A stretch of 12,536 bases of DNA from Malikia sp041190985 (lineage in GTDB: Bacteria > Pseudomonadota > Gammaproteobacteria > Burkholderiales > Burkholderiaceae_C). The DNA lies in contig JBEEPT010000025.1 in assembly GCA_041190985.1 (NCBI GenBank), positions 1-12,536 on the forward strand, read 5' to 3'. Positions 7,075 through 12,536 of this stretch are shown piece after piece. The position numbers were made by a program, and so were the translations under genes. The stretch's first letter is position 1; each line of letters starts with the position of its first letter. The notes beneath the pieces are model-generated. The model worked only from the letters and a program-made list of their open reading frames with translations, was not told the origin of the DNA and searched no databases.

Positions 7075-7761
7075 ATGCTGCTCCATCTCAAGCACCTGCT
7101 GACAGCGGACGAACTGCGCAGCGCCCGCGCCCTGCTGGGCGACGACGCCCCCTGGACCGACGGCCGCAGCACCGCCGGCGGCCAGGCCGCCGCGCGCAAG
7201 CACAACCAGCAGCTGGCGCAGGACAGCACGCAGGCGACGCAGCTGCAGGCGCTGGTGCTGGGCGCGCTGCGGCGCGACCCGCTGTTCTTCTCGGCGGCGC
7301 TGCCGCGCAAGATCTTCAACCCGCTGTTCAACCGCTACCGCGCCGGCGGCGAGCACTACGGCCAGCATGTGGATGGCGCCGTGCTGCACTCGCGCGCCAC
7401 CCAGGAATGGGTGCGCACCGACCTGTCGTGCACGCTGTTCCTGTGCGACCCGGACGAATACGAGGGCGGCGAGCTGCAGGTGCAGGACAGCTACGGCAGC
7501 CGCGGCGTCAAGCTGCCCGCCGGCGATGCGGTGCTCTACCCGGGCACCAGCGTGCACCAGGTCACGCCCGTGACGCGCGGCGCCCGGGTGGCGAGCTTTT
7601 TCTGGATCGAGAGCATGGTGCGCGGCGACGAGCAGCGCCGGCTGCTGTTCGACCTCGACATGAACCTGCTGCGACTGCGCGAGCGCCACGGCGAGACCGA
7701 CGAGACCGTCGCGCTCAGCGGCATCTACCACAACCTGCTGCGCCAGTGGGCGAACACCTGA
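7075..7761 (+). CDS. piuC: PiuC/YbiX-type Fe(II)/2-oxoglutarate-dependent dioxygenase (PKHD-type hydroxylase)
   Basis: This predicted cytosolic oxygenase uses Fe(II), O2 and 2-oxoglutarate; the natural substrate of the family is not established. The 228-residue length is close to E. coli YbiX. The facial triad is visible as H98-x-D100 in YGQHVDGAVL and H161 in GTSVHQVTPV, with R171 in the position expected to bind 2-oxoglutarate. The N-terminal segment carries FNPLFNRYRAGGEHY (81-95), and the C-terminal helices include NLLRLRERHG. It starts 22 bases after the receptor stop and is followed after 19 bases by the FMN enzyme, so it is probably in the same Fur-controlled transcript. The Shine-Dalgarno is poor, and translational coupling is possible. 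Family identity is very secure. Confidence 0.95.
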   Translation: MLLHLKHLLTADELRSARALLGDDAPWTDGRSTAGGQAAARKHNQQLAQDSTQATQLQALVLGALRRDPLFFSAALPRKIFNPLFNRYRAGGEHYGQHVDGAVLHSRATQEWVRTDLSCTLFLCDPDEYEGGELQVQDSYGSRGVKLPAGDAVLYPGTSVHQVTPVTRGARVASFFWIESMVRGDEQRRLLFDLDMNLLRLRERHGETDETVALSGIYHNLLRQWANT

Positions 7762-7780
7762 GAACCTGGAAGCCGACACG

Positions 7781-8875
7781 ATGAGCTCCGCATCCCGGCA
7801 GCTGCCCCTGCCACCGGGTCTGTTCAACCTGGCCGATCACGAGTCGCACGCCCGCCAGGTGCTGCCCGAGCCGGTCCGGGCCTATTTCAGCGGCGGCGCG
7901 GGCGACGAGATCACGCTGCGCGCCAATCGCCAGGCCTGGGAGCGGCTGCAGCTGCTGCCCAGGGTGCTGCGGACCCCGGAACGTATCGAGCTGCGCACCC
8001 GGCTGCTGGGCCGCGACTGGCCGACGCCGCTGCTGGTCGCGCCCATGGCCGGTCAACGGCTGGCCCATCCGGACGGCGAGCTCGCGACCGCACTGGCCGC
8101 CTCCGCGCTCGGCGCCGGCATGGTGCTGAGCACCCAGACCAGCACCCTACCCGAGGCCGTCGCCCGGGTCGCGCTCGGCGACGCAGGGCGCGGCCCGCTC
8201 TGGTTCCAGCTCTACGGCCTGGGCGAGCGCGGCTGGCTGCACGAACTCGCGCAGCGGGCCGAGGCAGCCGGCTACGAGGCGCTGGTGCTGACCGTCGACG
8301 CCCCGCTCAGCGGCGTGCGCGACCGCGAGCGCCGCAGCGGCTTCAGCCTGCCCGCCGACATGCTGGCGCTCACGCCGCCGCCGGCGCAGGCGGGCGGAAT
8401 CGAGGGGCTGCTGCAGCACGCGCTACGCTGGTCCGACGTCGAATGGCTGCTCGGCAACACCCGGCTGCCTCTGCTGCTCAAGGGCGTGGTCCACCCGGAA
8501 GACGCACGCCAGGCAGCGCGCCTGGGCGTCGCCGGCCTGATCGTGTCCAACCATGGCGGCCGCGTGCTCGACACCGTGCCGGCCAGCGCCGAGCTGCTGC
8601 CACCCATCGCGCAGGCGGTGCAGGGCGACTGCGCGCTGCTGCTCGACGGCGGCATACGGCGCGGCACCGATGTGCTCAAGGCGCTCGCGCTCGGCGCCCA
8701 GGGCGTGCTGGTCGGCCGGCCGGCCATCTGGGGCCTGGCCAACGGCGGCGCCGCCGGTGTCGCGCATGTGCTGCGGCTGCTGCTGGACGAATTCATGGCC
8801 GCGATGGCGCTGTGCGGTGCCGGCGCGCTGGCCGACATAGGCCCGGACCTGCTTGCCGTGCCCCCACGCTCCTGA
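7781..8875 (+). CDS. FMN-dependent alpha-hydroxy-acid oxidase/dehydrogenase
   Basis: This TIM-barrel flavoenzyme is predicted to oxidise an L-2-hydroxy acid to the 2-oxo acid. Of 364 residues, the catalytic set of the glycolate-oxidase/lactate-dehydrogenase family is complete by motif: Y35 (AYFSGGAGDE), Y145 (WFQLYG), D173 (LTVDAP), K234 (LLLKGV), and H258 with R261 (IVSNHGGRVLD). FMN-phosphate contacts are DGGIRRGTDVLKAL (289-302) and VGRP (311-314). No membrane-binding insertion typical of membrane-associated mandelate or lactate dehydrogenases is obvious, so it is probably soluble and may use O2 as acceptor. GGAAG lies about 8 bases before the ATG. It is placed 19 bases after piuC and 82 bases before tonB, which implies an iron-linked role, but the substrate cannot be read from sequence. 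Lactate, glycolate and mandelate are possibilities. Confidence 0.92.
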   Translation: MSSASRQLPLPPGLFNLADHESHARQVLPEPVRAYFSGGAGDEITLRANRQAWERLQLLPRVLRTPERIELRTRLLGRDWPTPLLVAPMAGQRLAHPDGELATALAASALGAGMVLSTQTSTLPEAVARVALGDAGRGPLWFQLYGLGERGWLHELAQRAEAAGYEALVLTVDAPLSGVRDRERRSGFSLPADMLALTPPPAQAGGIEGLLQHALRWSDVEWLLGNTRLPLLLKGVVHPEDARQAARLGVAGLIVSNHGGRVLDTVPASAELLPPIAQAVQGDCALLLDGGIRRGTDVLKALALGAQGVLVGRPAIWGLANGGAAGVAHVLRLLLDEFMAAMALCGAGALADIGPDLLAVPPRS

Positions 8876-8899
8876 ATAAGAATAATTCGCGGTGATAAT
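8875..8899 (+). promoter_or_regulatory. Second Fur-like site before tonB
   Basis: AATAAGAATAATTCGCGGT (8875-8893) matches AATGAGAATCATTATCATT at 13 of 19 positions, with nearly all matches in the first two thirds. GATAAT follows immediately (8894-8899) and could serve as a third Fur hexamer or a -10. The site overlaps the last base of the FMN-enzyme stop codon. It suggests that tonB-exbB-exbD has its own iron-repressed promoter; no good -35 is seen. Confidence 0.55.
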
Positions 8900-8957
8900 T
8901 CCCAGCACCGAGTCTGGCGCGGTCGCTTCGACCAGTCTGTTCGCCGGGCTTCCAACC

Positions 8958-9722
8958 ATGACCATGACGTTCGTTCCCGCTCCCCCGGGCCGCTCCCTGT
9001 CGCCGCTCCCACCCCGGACGCAGCCCCGCCTGCGCTCGCGCAATGCGCTGGCGGTCGCGGCCGTGCTGGCGGCCCATGCGGCCGCCCTCTGGGCGCTGCT
9101 GGCTGGCCTGACCGGGCAGCAACCCGAGCCACTGGCTGAGCCGCAGGTGATCCGCGTCGACCTGATCGCACCCGAATCCGTGCCCCGGCCCCCGCGGCCG
9201 GAACCGGTCAGGCCCGCCCCCAAGGCCGCCGTGCCGTCCCAGCCCGCCCCGCCGCGACCGGCGCCGGCTCCAGCGCCACCCCGGCCGGCCACCAGCGTGC
9301 CCAGCCCGCTGGCGCCGAGCACCGCCGCGCCGACGGCGCAGCCCGTTGCGGCCAGCACGGCCCCGAGCGCCGCCGCGGCGCCGGCAGCTCCGGCCGCTGC
9401 ACCAGCGCCCGCCGCTCCGGCGGCGACGGCCGCGCCCAAGGTGGAGCTGCCCAGCTCCAGCGCCGACTATCTCAGCAATCCCAAGCCGCCCTATCCGCCG
9501 CTGAGCAAGCGTCTCAACGAGCAGGGCCTGGTGGTGCTGCGCGTCTACATCGAAGCCGACGGCACGGCCAGCAAGGCCGAGGTCCGCACCTCGAGCGGCT
9601 ACGAGCGCCTCGACCAGGCCGCGCTGCAGACCGTGCTGCGCTGGCGCTACGTGCCCGGCAAGCGCGGCGGCGCGCCCGAGGCGATGTGGTTCAACGTTCC
9701 GATCAATTTTGTCCTGGAGTAA
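8958..9722 (+). CDS. tonB: Energy transducer TonB
   Basis: TonB spans the periplasm and passes inner-membrane proton-motive energy to outer-membrane receptors. With the ATG at 8958 the protein has 254 residues. A single membrane anchor lies at about 29-52 and includes His40, which corresponds to the functionally important TM His of the family, although the Ser of the usual SxxxH motif is Ala36. A long Pro/Ala-rich periplasmic spacer covers about 54-161. The C-terminal domain is at about 165-254 with YPPLSKRLNEQGLVVLRVYI and the final VPINFVLE. An in-frame GTG at 8892 would add 22 residues, but it lies inside the Fur-like site, so the later ATG is preferred; the ATG at 8964 is an alternative. 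No strong Shine-Dalgarno is visible. exbB follows after 7 bases, confirming a complete TonB-ExbB-ExbD module. Confidence 0.93.
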   Translation: MTMTFVPAPPGRSLSPLPPRTQPRLRSRNALAVAAVLAAHAAALWALLAGLTGQQPEPLAEPQVIRVDLIAPESVPRPPRPEPVRPAPKAAVPSQPAPPRPAPAPAPPRPATSVPSPLAPSTAAPTAQPVAASTAPSAAAAPAAPAAAPAPAAPAATAAPKVELPSSSADYLSNPKPPYPPLSKRLNEQGLVVLRVYIEADGTASKAEVRTSSGYERLDQAALQTVLRWRYVPGKRGGAPEAMWFNVPINFVLE

Positions 9723-9729
9723 TGATTCA

Positions 9730-10428
9730 ATGGATACGCAATTCGGCATCTCGCATGTCTGGCACCAGGGTGACTGGATCACCCGCTGCGTCGCACTCAT
9801 CCTGCTCGCAATGTCGATCACCTCGTGGATCGTCATCGTCGTCAAGGGCCTGAACCTCAGGCGCCACCGCGCGCAGGCCGGCGCCAGCCACGATTTCTGG
9901 CACAGCCAGGACTTCGCCACCGGCCTGGGCAAGCTCCCCGGGGCGGACAACCCCTTCCGCCAGCTGGCGCAGGAAGGCCATGACGCCACCCGGCACGTGC
10001 TGCACCTCGAGGGCGAGGCGCCGCCGCAGCTGCGCGACAGCGTGGACGTGAGCGAATGGGTGACGCGCTCGCTGCGCAACTCGATCGACGACTTCACCGC
10101 CCGGCTGCAGGCGGGCCTGAGCGTGCTGGCCTCGATCGGCTCGACCGCCCCCTTCGTCGGCCTGTTCGGCACGGTCTGGGGCATCTACCACGCGCTGCTG
10201 GGCATAGGCGCGGCGGGCCAGGCCAGCATCGACAAGGTCGCCGGCCCGATCGGCGAGGCGCTGATCATGACCGCGCTGGGCCTGGTGGTCGCCATTCCCG
10301 CCGTGCTGGGCTACAACGCGCTGGTGCGCGGCAACAAGCATGTGCTGCACAAGCTCAACCGCTTTGCGCACGACCTGCACGCCTACTTCGTGACCGGCGC
10401 CCGCGTCACGGCGAGCCGCCAGGCCTGA
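9730..10428 (+). CDS. exbB: Biopolymer transport protein ExbB
   Basis: ExbB is the inner-membrane scaffold of the proton channel that energises TonB. The 232-residue protein has three predicted membrane segments, at about 18-40, 132-158 and 175-198. The long cytoplasmic region between the first two contains NPFRQLAQEGHDA. The family core is seen in SIGSTAPFVGLFGTVWGIY (136-153) and PIGEALIMTALGLVVAIP (173-190). The ATG at 9730 is preferred over an upstream in-frame TTG at 9709, because GGAG (9716-9719) sits 10 bases before it. The gene begins 7 bases after the tonB stop and is followed by exbD after 11 bases, so the three are clearly one operon. Related MotA/TolQ proteins are excluded by context and the ExbB-like pattern. 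Confidence 0.95.
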   Translation: MDTQFGISHVWHQGDWITRCVALILLAMSITSWIVIVVKGLNLRRHRAQAGASHDFWHSQDFATGLGKLPGADNPFRQLAQEGHDATRHVLHLEGEAPPQLRDSVDVSEWVTRSLRNSIDDFTARLQAGLSVLASIGSTAPFVGLFGTVWGIYHALLGIGAAGQASIDKVAGPIGEALIMTALGLVVAIPAVLGYNALVRGNKHVLHKLNRFAHDLHAYFVTGARVTASRQA

Positions 10429-10439
10429 GGACACGCACC

Positions 10440-10850
10440 ATGGCCTTCGGCAAACTCTCCGACGACGACGGCGACGAGGTGCTCAGCGAGATCAACATGA
10501 TCCCGCTGATCGACGTGATGCTGGTCCTGCTGATCGTCTTCATCATCACGGTACCGGTGATGCAGCACGCGGTGCAGGTCGACCTGCCCCAGGCGGCGAC
10601 CCAGCCCGTCAAGGAGCGCCCGGCGACGGTGCGGCTGACGATAGACGCCCAGGGCCAGTACCACTGGGACCAGGACAGGATCAGCGACGCCGAACTGGGC
10701 GAACGCCTGGCAGCGGCGGCGGCGCGCCAGCCGCAGCCCGAGCTGCACATCAACGGCGACAAGGCGGTGCGCTACGAGCGAGTCGCCCAGGCCATGGCGG
10801 CGGCGCAGCGCGCGGGCCTGAGCAAGATCGGCTTCGTCACGCTGCCTTGA
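10440..10850 (+). CDS. exbD: Biopolymer transport protein ExbD
   Basis: ExbD partners ExbB in the proton channel of the TonB system. The 136-residue protein has a short acidic cytoplasmic N-terminus, one membrane helix at about 21-42 with the essential proton-carrying Asp as D25 in MIPLIDVMLVLLIVFI, and a periplasmic domain containing VRLTIDAQGQYHWD and LHINGDKAVRYERV. The start at 10440 is supported by AGGA, which overlaps the exbB stop. A longer open frame running upstream to 10056 is an antiparallel-frame artefact inside exbB. Length and residue spacing are normal for the family. Confidence 0.96.
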   Translation: MAFGKLSDDDGDEVLSEINMIPLIDVMLVLLIVFIITVPVMQHAVQVDLPQAATQPVKERPATVRLTIDAQGQYHWDQDRISDAELGERLAAAAARQPQPELHINGDKAVRYERVAQAMAAAQRAGLSKIGFVTLP

Positions 10851-10898
10851 CCGCAGCGGCGATTGCAGGCGACGACGTTCGGGCGCAGAATGCGCTGA

Positions 10899-10918
10899 GC
10901 CGCCAAGCGGCGCTTGGC
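10899..10918 (+). promoter_or_regulatory. Overlapping hairpins in the leader of the ferritin-like gene
   Basis: Two mutually exclusive perfect stems share bases: GCCGC-CAA-GCGGC (10899-10911) and GCCAAGC-GGC-GCTTGGC (10902-10918). They lie between exbD and the ferritin-like gene, 16-28 bases before its GAGGAG Shine-Dalgarno. No T-run follows, so a simple terminator is unlikely. A regulatory or processing role is only inferred. Confidence 0.35.
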
Positions 10919-10945
10919 CCGTGCGTCATTCCTGAGGAGCCTGTC

Positions 10946-11401
10946 ATGGATGAAGACAAGAAGCAGCTGGCGATCGATGCGCTCAACCGCATCATGGAGC
11001 TCGAACTGGCGGGGGTGGTCAAGTACACCCACTACGGACTGATGGTGTACGGCTACAACCGCATTCCCATCGTGTCCTGGCTCAAGGGCAATGCCGAGGA
11101 GAGCCTGGCGCACGCGCACAAGGCCGGTGAGCTGGTGACCCTGCTCGGCGGCCACCCCTCGCTCAAGATCGGCGCGCTGCTGGAGACCCACCAGCACGAC
11201 ATCGGCGACATCCTGCGCGAGAGCCTGGAGCACGAGAAGGCCGCGCTGGCCGCCTACTACGATCTGCTCAAGATCGCCGAGGGCAGCTCGATCCTGCTCG
11301 AGGAGTACGCGCGCGAGCTGATCGTGCTCGAGGAAATGCACCAGGACGAGGTCAACAAGATGCTGCGCCGCCCCGGCGAGACGCAGGCCTTCAGGTCCTG
11401 A
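10946..11401 (+). CDS. Bacterioferritin/ferritin-like diiron protein
   Basis: This is a 151-residue four-helix ferritin-like protein, probably an iron-storage or iron-oxidising protein of a small bacterioferritin-like family. Candidate ligands are E20 (helix A), E52 and H56 (helix B, SLAHA context), E97 (helix C) and E129-x2-H132 (helix D, LEEMHQDEV). The helix-B pair is spaced E-x3-H rather than the usual E-x2-H, so the metal site may differ. Several extra His residues occur (H58, H70, H82, H84). No clear heme-ligating Met at the Bfr position could be assigned. GGAG with 6-base spacing fixes the start. It begins 95 bases after exbD in the same direction, so it could be read from the tonB operon or from its own weak promoter (CAGAAT near 10887). 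No Fur-like site is seen directly before it. Confidence 0.82.
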   Translation: MDEDKKQLAIDALNRIMELELAGVVKYTHYGLMVYGYNRIPIVSWLKGNAEESLAHAHKAGELVTLLGGHPSLKIGALLETHQHDIGDILRESLEHEKAALAAYYDLLKIAEGSSILLEEYARELIVLEEMHQDEVNKMLRRPGETQAFRS

Positions 11402-11478
11402 GGCGGCGACGGCCGGTCAGGGGCCGGAAACAGCGGAATGGAACCGGGCAAAATCACGGCATTTTCCAGGACCTGACC
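11402..11478 (+). promoter_or_regulatory. Upstream region of the DUF2322 gene
   Basis: The 77-base gap contains a 5-bp hairpin CGGCC/GGCCG (11410-11426) without a T-run, a -10-like CAAAAT (11449-11454) with no clear -35, and an AAAAT-CACGGC-ATTTT inverted repeat (11450-11465). AGGA at 11468-11471 is the ribosome-binding site for the next ATG. A separate promoter is likely but not proven. Confidence 0.4.
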
Positions 11479-11793
11479 ATGGCCTTTGCAGATAACCTCA
11501 AGCAACTCCCCTCCGTGACCCATCTGGCCGCCCTGCAGCTGCTCGACGCGGCCGGCACGGTGCTCGCCACCATCGAGAACCAGCCCGGCCAGGCCGGCTC
11601 GCTCGCGGTCTATCACGCCCTGGCCGCCAGGCACGGCGGCATCGATGCCGCGGCGGCGCGCGAGGGGCTGGAGCTCTTCGCCGAGCACACCGAGGCCGCG
11701 CGCTCCCACCCCGGCAGCCACCCCAACATCGACCGCCTGCTGCAGGTCATCGCCTCGGGCCAGGGCTACGGCGTCAGGCTGATCGAAGCCTGA
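11479..11793 (+). CDS. DUF2322-family protein
   Basis: This is a small cytosolic protein of 104 residues that resembles the DUF2322 family of betaproteobacteria, recognised from its opening MAFADNLKQLPSVTHLAAL and the IENQPGQAGSLAVYHAL block at about 32-48. No signal peptide, membrane segment or catalytic motif is visible. Residues 55-80 look helical, with several His (H69, H77, H81) that could bind metal, though this is speculative. The gene starts 77 bases after the ferritin-like gene, has a good AGGA ribosome-binding site, and is followed by two hairpins and the convergent lpdA gene. Its function is unknown, and its proximity to iron genes may be incidental. Confidence 0.82.
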   Translation: MAFADNLKQLPSVTHLAALQLLDAAGTVLATIENQPGQAGSLAVYHALAARHGGIDAAAAREGLELFAEHTEAARSHPGSHPNIDRLLQVIASGQGYGVRLIEA

Positions 11794-11799
11794 GCCAAC

Positions 11800-11819
11800 T
11801 GCCCTGCGCCAGCAGGGCA
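11800..11819 (+). terminator. Hairpin just after the DUF2322 gene
   Basis: TGCCCTGC-GCCA-GCAGGGCA is a perfect 8-bp stem with a 4-base loop, starting 6 bases beyond the stop codon. No T-run follows directly, so termination probably depends on the stronger hairpin 25 bases further on. This one may protect the 3' end. Confidence 0.5.
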
Positions 11820-11843
11820 CTGCTTCACGGGAAAAAGGCAGAA

Positions 11844-11875
11844 AAGGCCGCTGCCCCTCACGGGACAGCGGCCTT
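11844..11875. terminator. Bidirectional intrinsic terminator between DUF2322 and lpdA genes
   Basis: AAGGCCGCTG and CAGCGGCCTT form a perfect 10-bp stem around a 12-base loop that can itself pair CCC with GGG. On the plus strand the stem ends in CTT followed by CTTC. On the minus strand it is followed by TTCTGCCTTTTT, a good T-rich tail. It is placed midway between convergent genes and can end both transcripts, working best for lpdA. Confidence 0.85.
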
Positions 11876-11906
11876 CTTCATCCGCGGCAATGCGCCTTTC
11901 AGCGCA

Positions 11907-12536
11907 TCACTTCTTCTGCGGCGGCAGGTCGGTGCAGGAGCCGTGCGCGACTTCGGCAGCCATGCCGATCGACTCGCCCAGCGTCGGGTGCGGGTGGATG
12001 GTCTTGCCGATGTCCACCGCGTCAGCGCCCATCTCGATCGCCAGCGCGATCTCGCCGATCATGTCGCCGGCGTGGGTGCCCACGATGCCGCCGCCCAGGA
12101 TCTTGCCGTGGCCATGCGCCTCGGGGCTGTCGTCGAACAGCAGCTTGGTGTAGCCCTCGTCGCGGCCGTTGGCGATCGCGCGGCCCGATGCGGTCCAGGG
12201 GAACAGGCCCTTCCTGACCTTGATGCCCTGCGCCTTGGCCTGGTCCTCGGTCAGGCCGACCCAGGCCACTTCCGGGTCGGTGTAGGCAACCGAGGGAATC
12301 ACGCGCGCGTTGAACGCGGCCGAAGCCAGTTCCGCGTTGCCCTGCAGTTCACCCGCGATGACTTCGGCCGCCACGTGCGCCTCGTGCACCGCCTTGTGCG
12401 CCAGCATGGGCTGGCCAACGACGTCGCCGATGGCGAAGATGTGCGGCACGTTGGTGCGCATCTGGATGTCGACGTTGATGAAGCCGCGGTCGGTCACGGC
12501 CACGCCGGCCTTGTCGGCGGCGATCTTCTTGCCGTT
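11907..12536 (-). CDS. lpdA: Dihydrolipoamide dehydrogenase (E3), C-terminal part (partial at right edge)
   Basis: This FAD enzyme reoxidises dihydrolipoyl groups of 2-oxo-acid dehydrogenase complexes using NAD+. The minus strand is open from the right edge to TGA at 11907-11909, giving the last 209 residues. Visible are the FAD-contacting IFAIGDVVGQPMLAHKA, the dimerisation domain with IPSVAYTDPEVAWVGLTE, and the catalytic IHPHPTLGES motif whose His and Glu act in thiol exchange. The tail GMAAEVAHGSCTDLPPQKK resembles E3 subunits encoded with pyruvate dehydrogenase (E. coli Lpd, Ralstonia PdhL), not the shorter tails of E3 encoded with sucAB. It is therefore probably the last gene of an aceE-aceF-lpdA cluster to the right, with the terminator at 11844-11875 ending the transcript. 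An N-terminal lipoyl domain, common in such proteins, cannot be checked here. Confidence 0.95.
   Translation of the reverse strand, partial: NGKKIAADKAGVAVTDRGFINVDIQMRTNVPHIFAIGDVVGQPMLAHKAVHEAHVAAEVIAGELQGNAELASAAFNARVIPSVAYTDPEVAWVGLTEDQAKAQGIKVRKGLFPWTASGRAIANGRDEGYTKLLFDDSPEAHGHGKILGGGIVGTHAGDMIGEIALAIEMGADAVDIGKTIHPHPTLGESIGMAAEVAHGSCTDLPPQKK

Noticed and set aside
4701..7331. 876-codon open frame on the minus strand opposite the receptor gene
   Set aside because: It has the same artefact composition, runs through the receptor promoter and into piuC, and the receptor on the plus strand has a signal peptide, plug and barrel motifs.
8892..8957. GTG start giving a 22-residue longer TonB
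   Set aside because: The codon lies inside the Fur-like/-10 region, and the extension resembles no TonB N-terminus. The later ATG places the membrane anchor at a usual distance.
9190..9450. Repetitive Pro/Ala-coding stretch considered as a tandem repeat or recent insertion
   Set aside because: It is the normal extended periplasmic spacer of TonB; the units are irregular in DNA.
8793..10184. 463-codon minus-strand open frame opposite tonB and exbB
   Set aside because: Its Gly/Ala/Arg-rich runs mirror the Pro/Ala spacer of TonB, with no domain. The plus-strand tonB-exbB pair is unambiguous.
1..12536. Search for tRNA/rRNA genes, CRISPR arrays, insertion sequences, toxin-antitoxin pairs and phage att sites
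   Set aside because: No cloverleaf, spaced repeats, transposase motifs or terminal inverted repeats were found. The window reads as stable chromosomal backbone with an iron-uptake cluster.

Overview
The window is high-GC chromosomal DNA from a betaproteobacterium, most likely Burkholderiales and probably Comamonadaceae. This rests on remembered protein resemblance (SucA N-terminus, PrpE, the DUF2322 protein, the PDH-type E3 tail), strong GC bias at third codon positions, and AT-rich -10-like hexamers just ahead of starts. No database search was possible, so the taxonomy is an inference. No tRNA, rRNA, CRISPR array, insertion sequence or phage gene was seen.

Left block, minus strand (1-3938): the 5' part of sucA (E1 of 2-oxoglutarate dehydrogenase, running off the left edge), prpE (propionyl-CoA synthetase) and an isochorismatase-family hydrolase with an unusual Pro/Gln-rich insert. 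A secreted NlpC/P60 cysteine peptidase (4019-4570) is transcribed divergently from the hydrolase, possibly as a leaderless mRNA.

Central block, plus strand (about 4712-11401): an iron-acquisition cluster. A strong Fur-box match precedes a Fiu/PiuA-type TonB-dependent siderophore receptor. It is followed at short spacing by a PiuC/YbiX-type Fe(II)/2-oxoglutarate dioxygenase and an FMN-dependent alpha-hydroxy-acid oxidase or dehydrogenase. A second, weaker Fur-like site then leads into tonB-exbB-exbD, so the receptor has its own energy-transducing complex next door. A small ferritin/bacterioferritin-like protein follows 95 bases after exbD and may handle iron once it is inside. The layout suggests iron-repressed uptake with two accessory oxidative enzymes of unknown substrate.

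Right block: a DUF2322 protein (plus) converges on the 3' part of a dihydrolipoamide dehydrogenase gene (minus, running off the right edge). A strong bidirectional terminator hairpin lies between them. The C-terminus of this E3 looks like the pyruvate-dehydrogenase type rather than the 2-oxoglutarate-dehydrogenase type, so it is probably the last gene of a pdh cluster to the right.

The most unusual items are the FMN oxidase inside the Fur-controlled cluster, the hydrolase insert bounded by 13-bp direct repeats, a perfect hairpin abutting the sucA Shine-Dalgarno, and the altered helix-B metal-ligand spacing in the ferritin-like protein.
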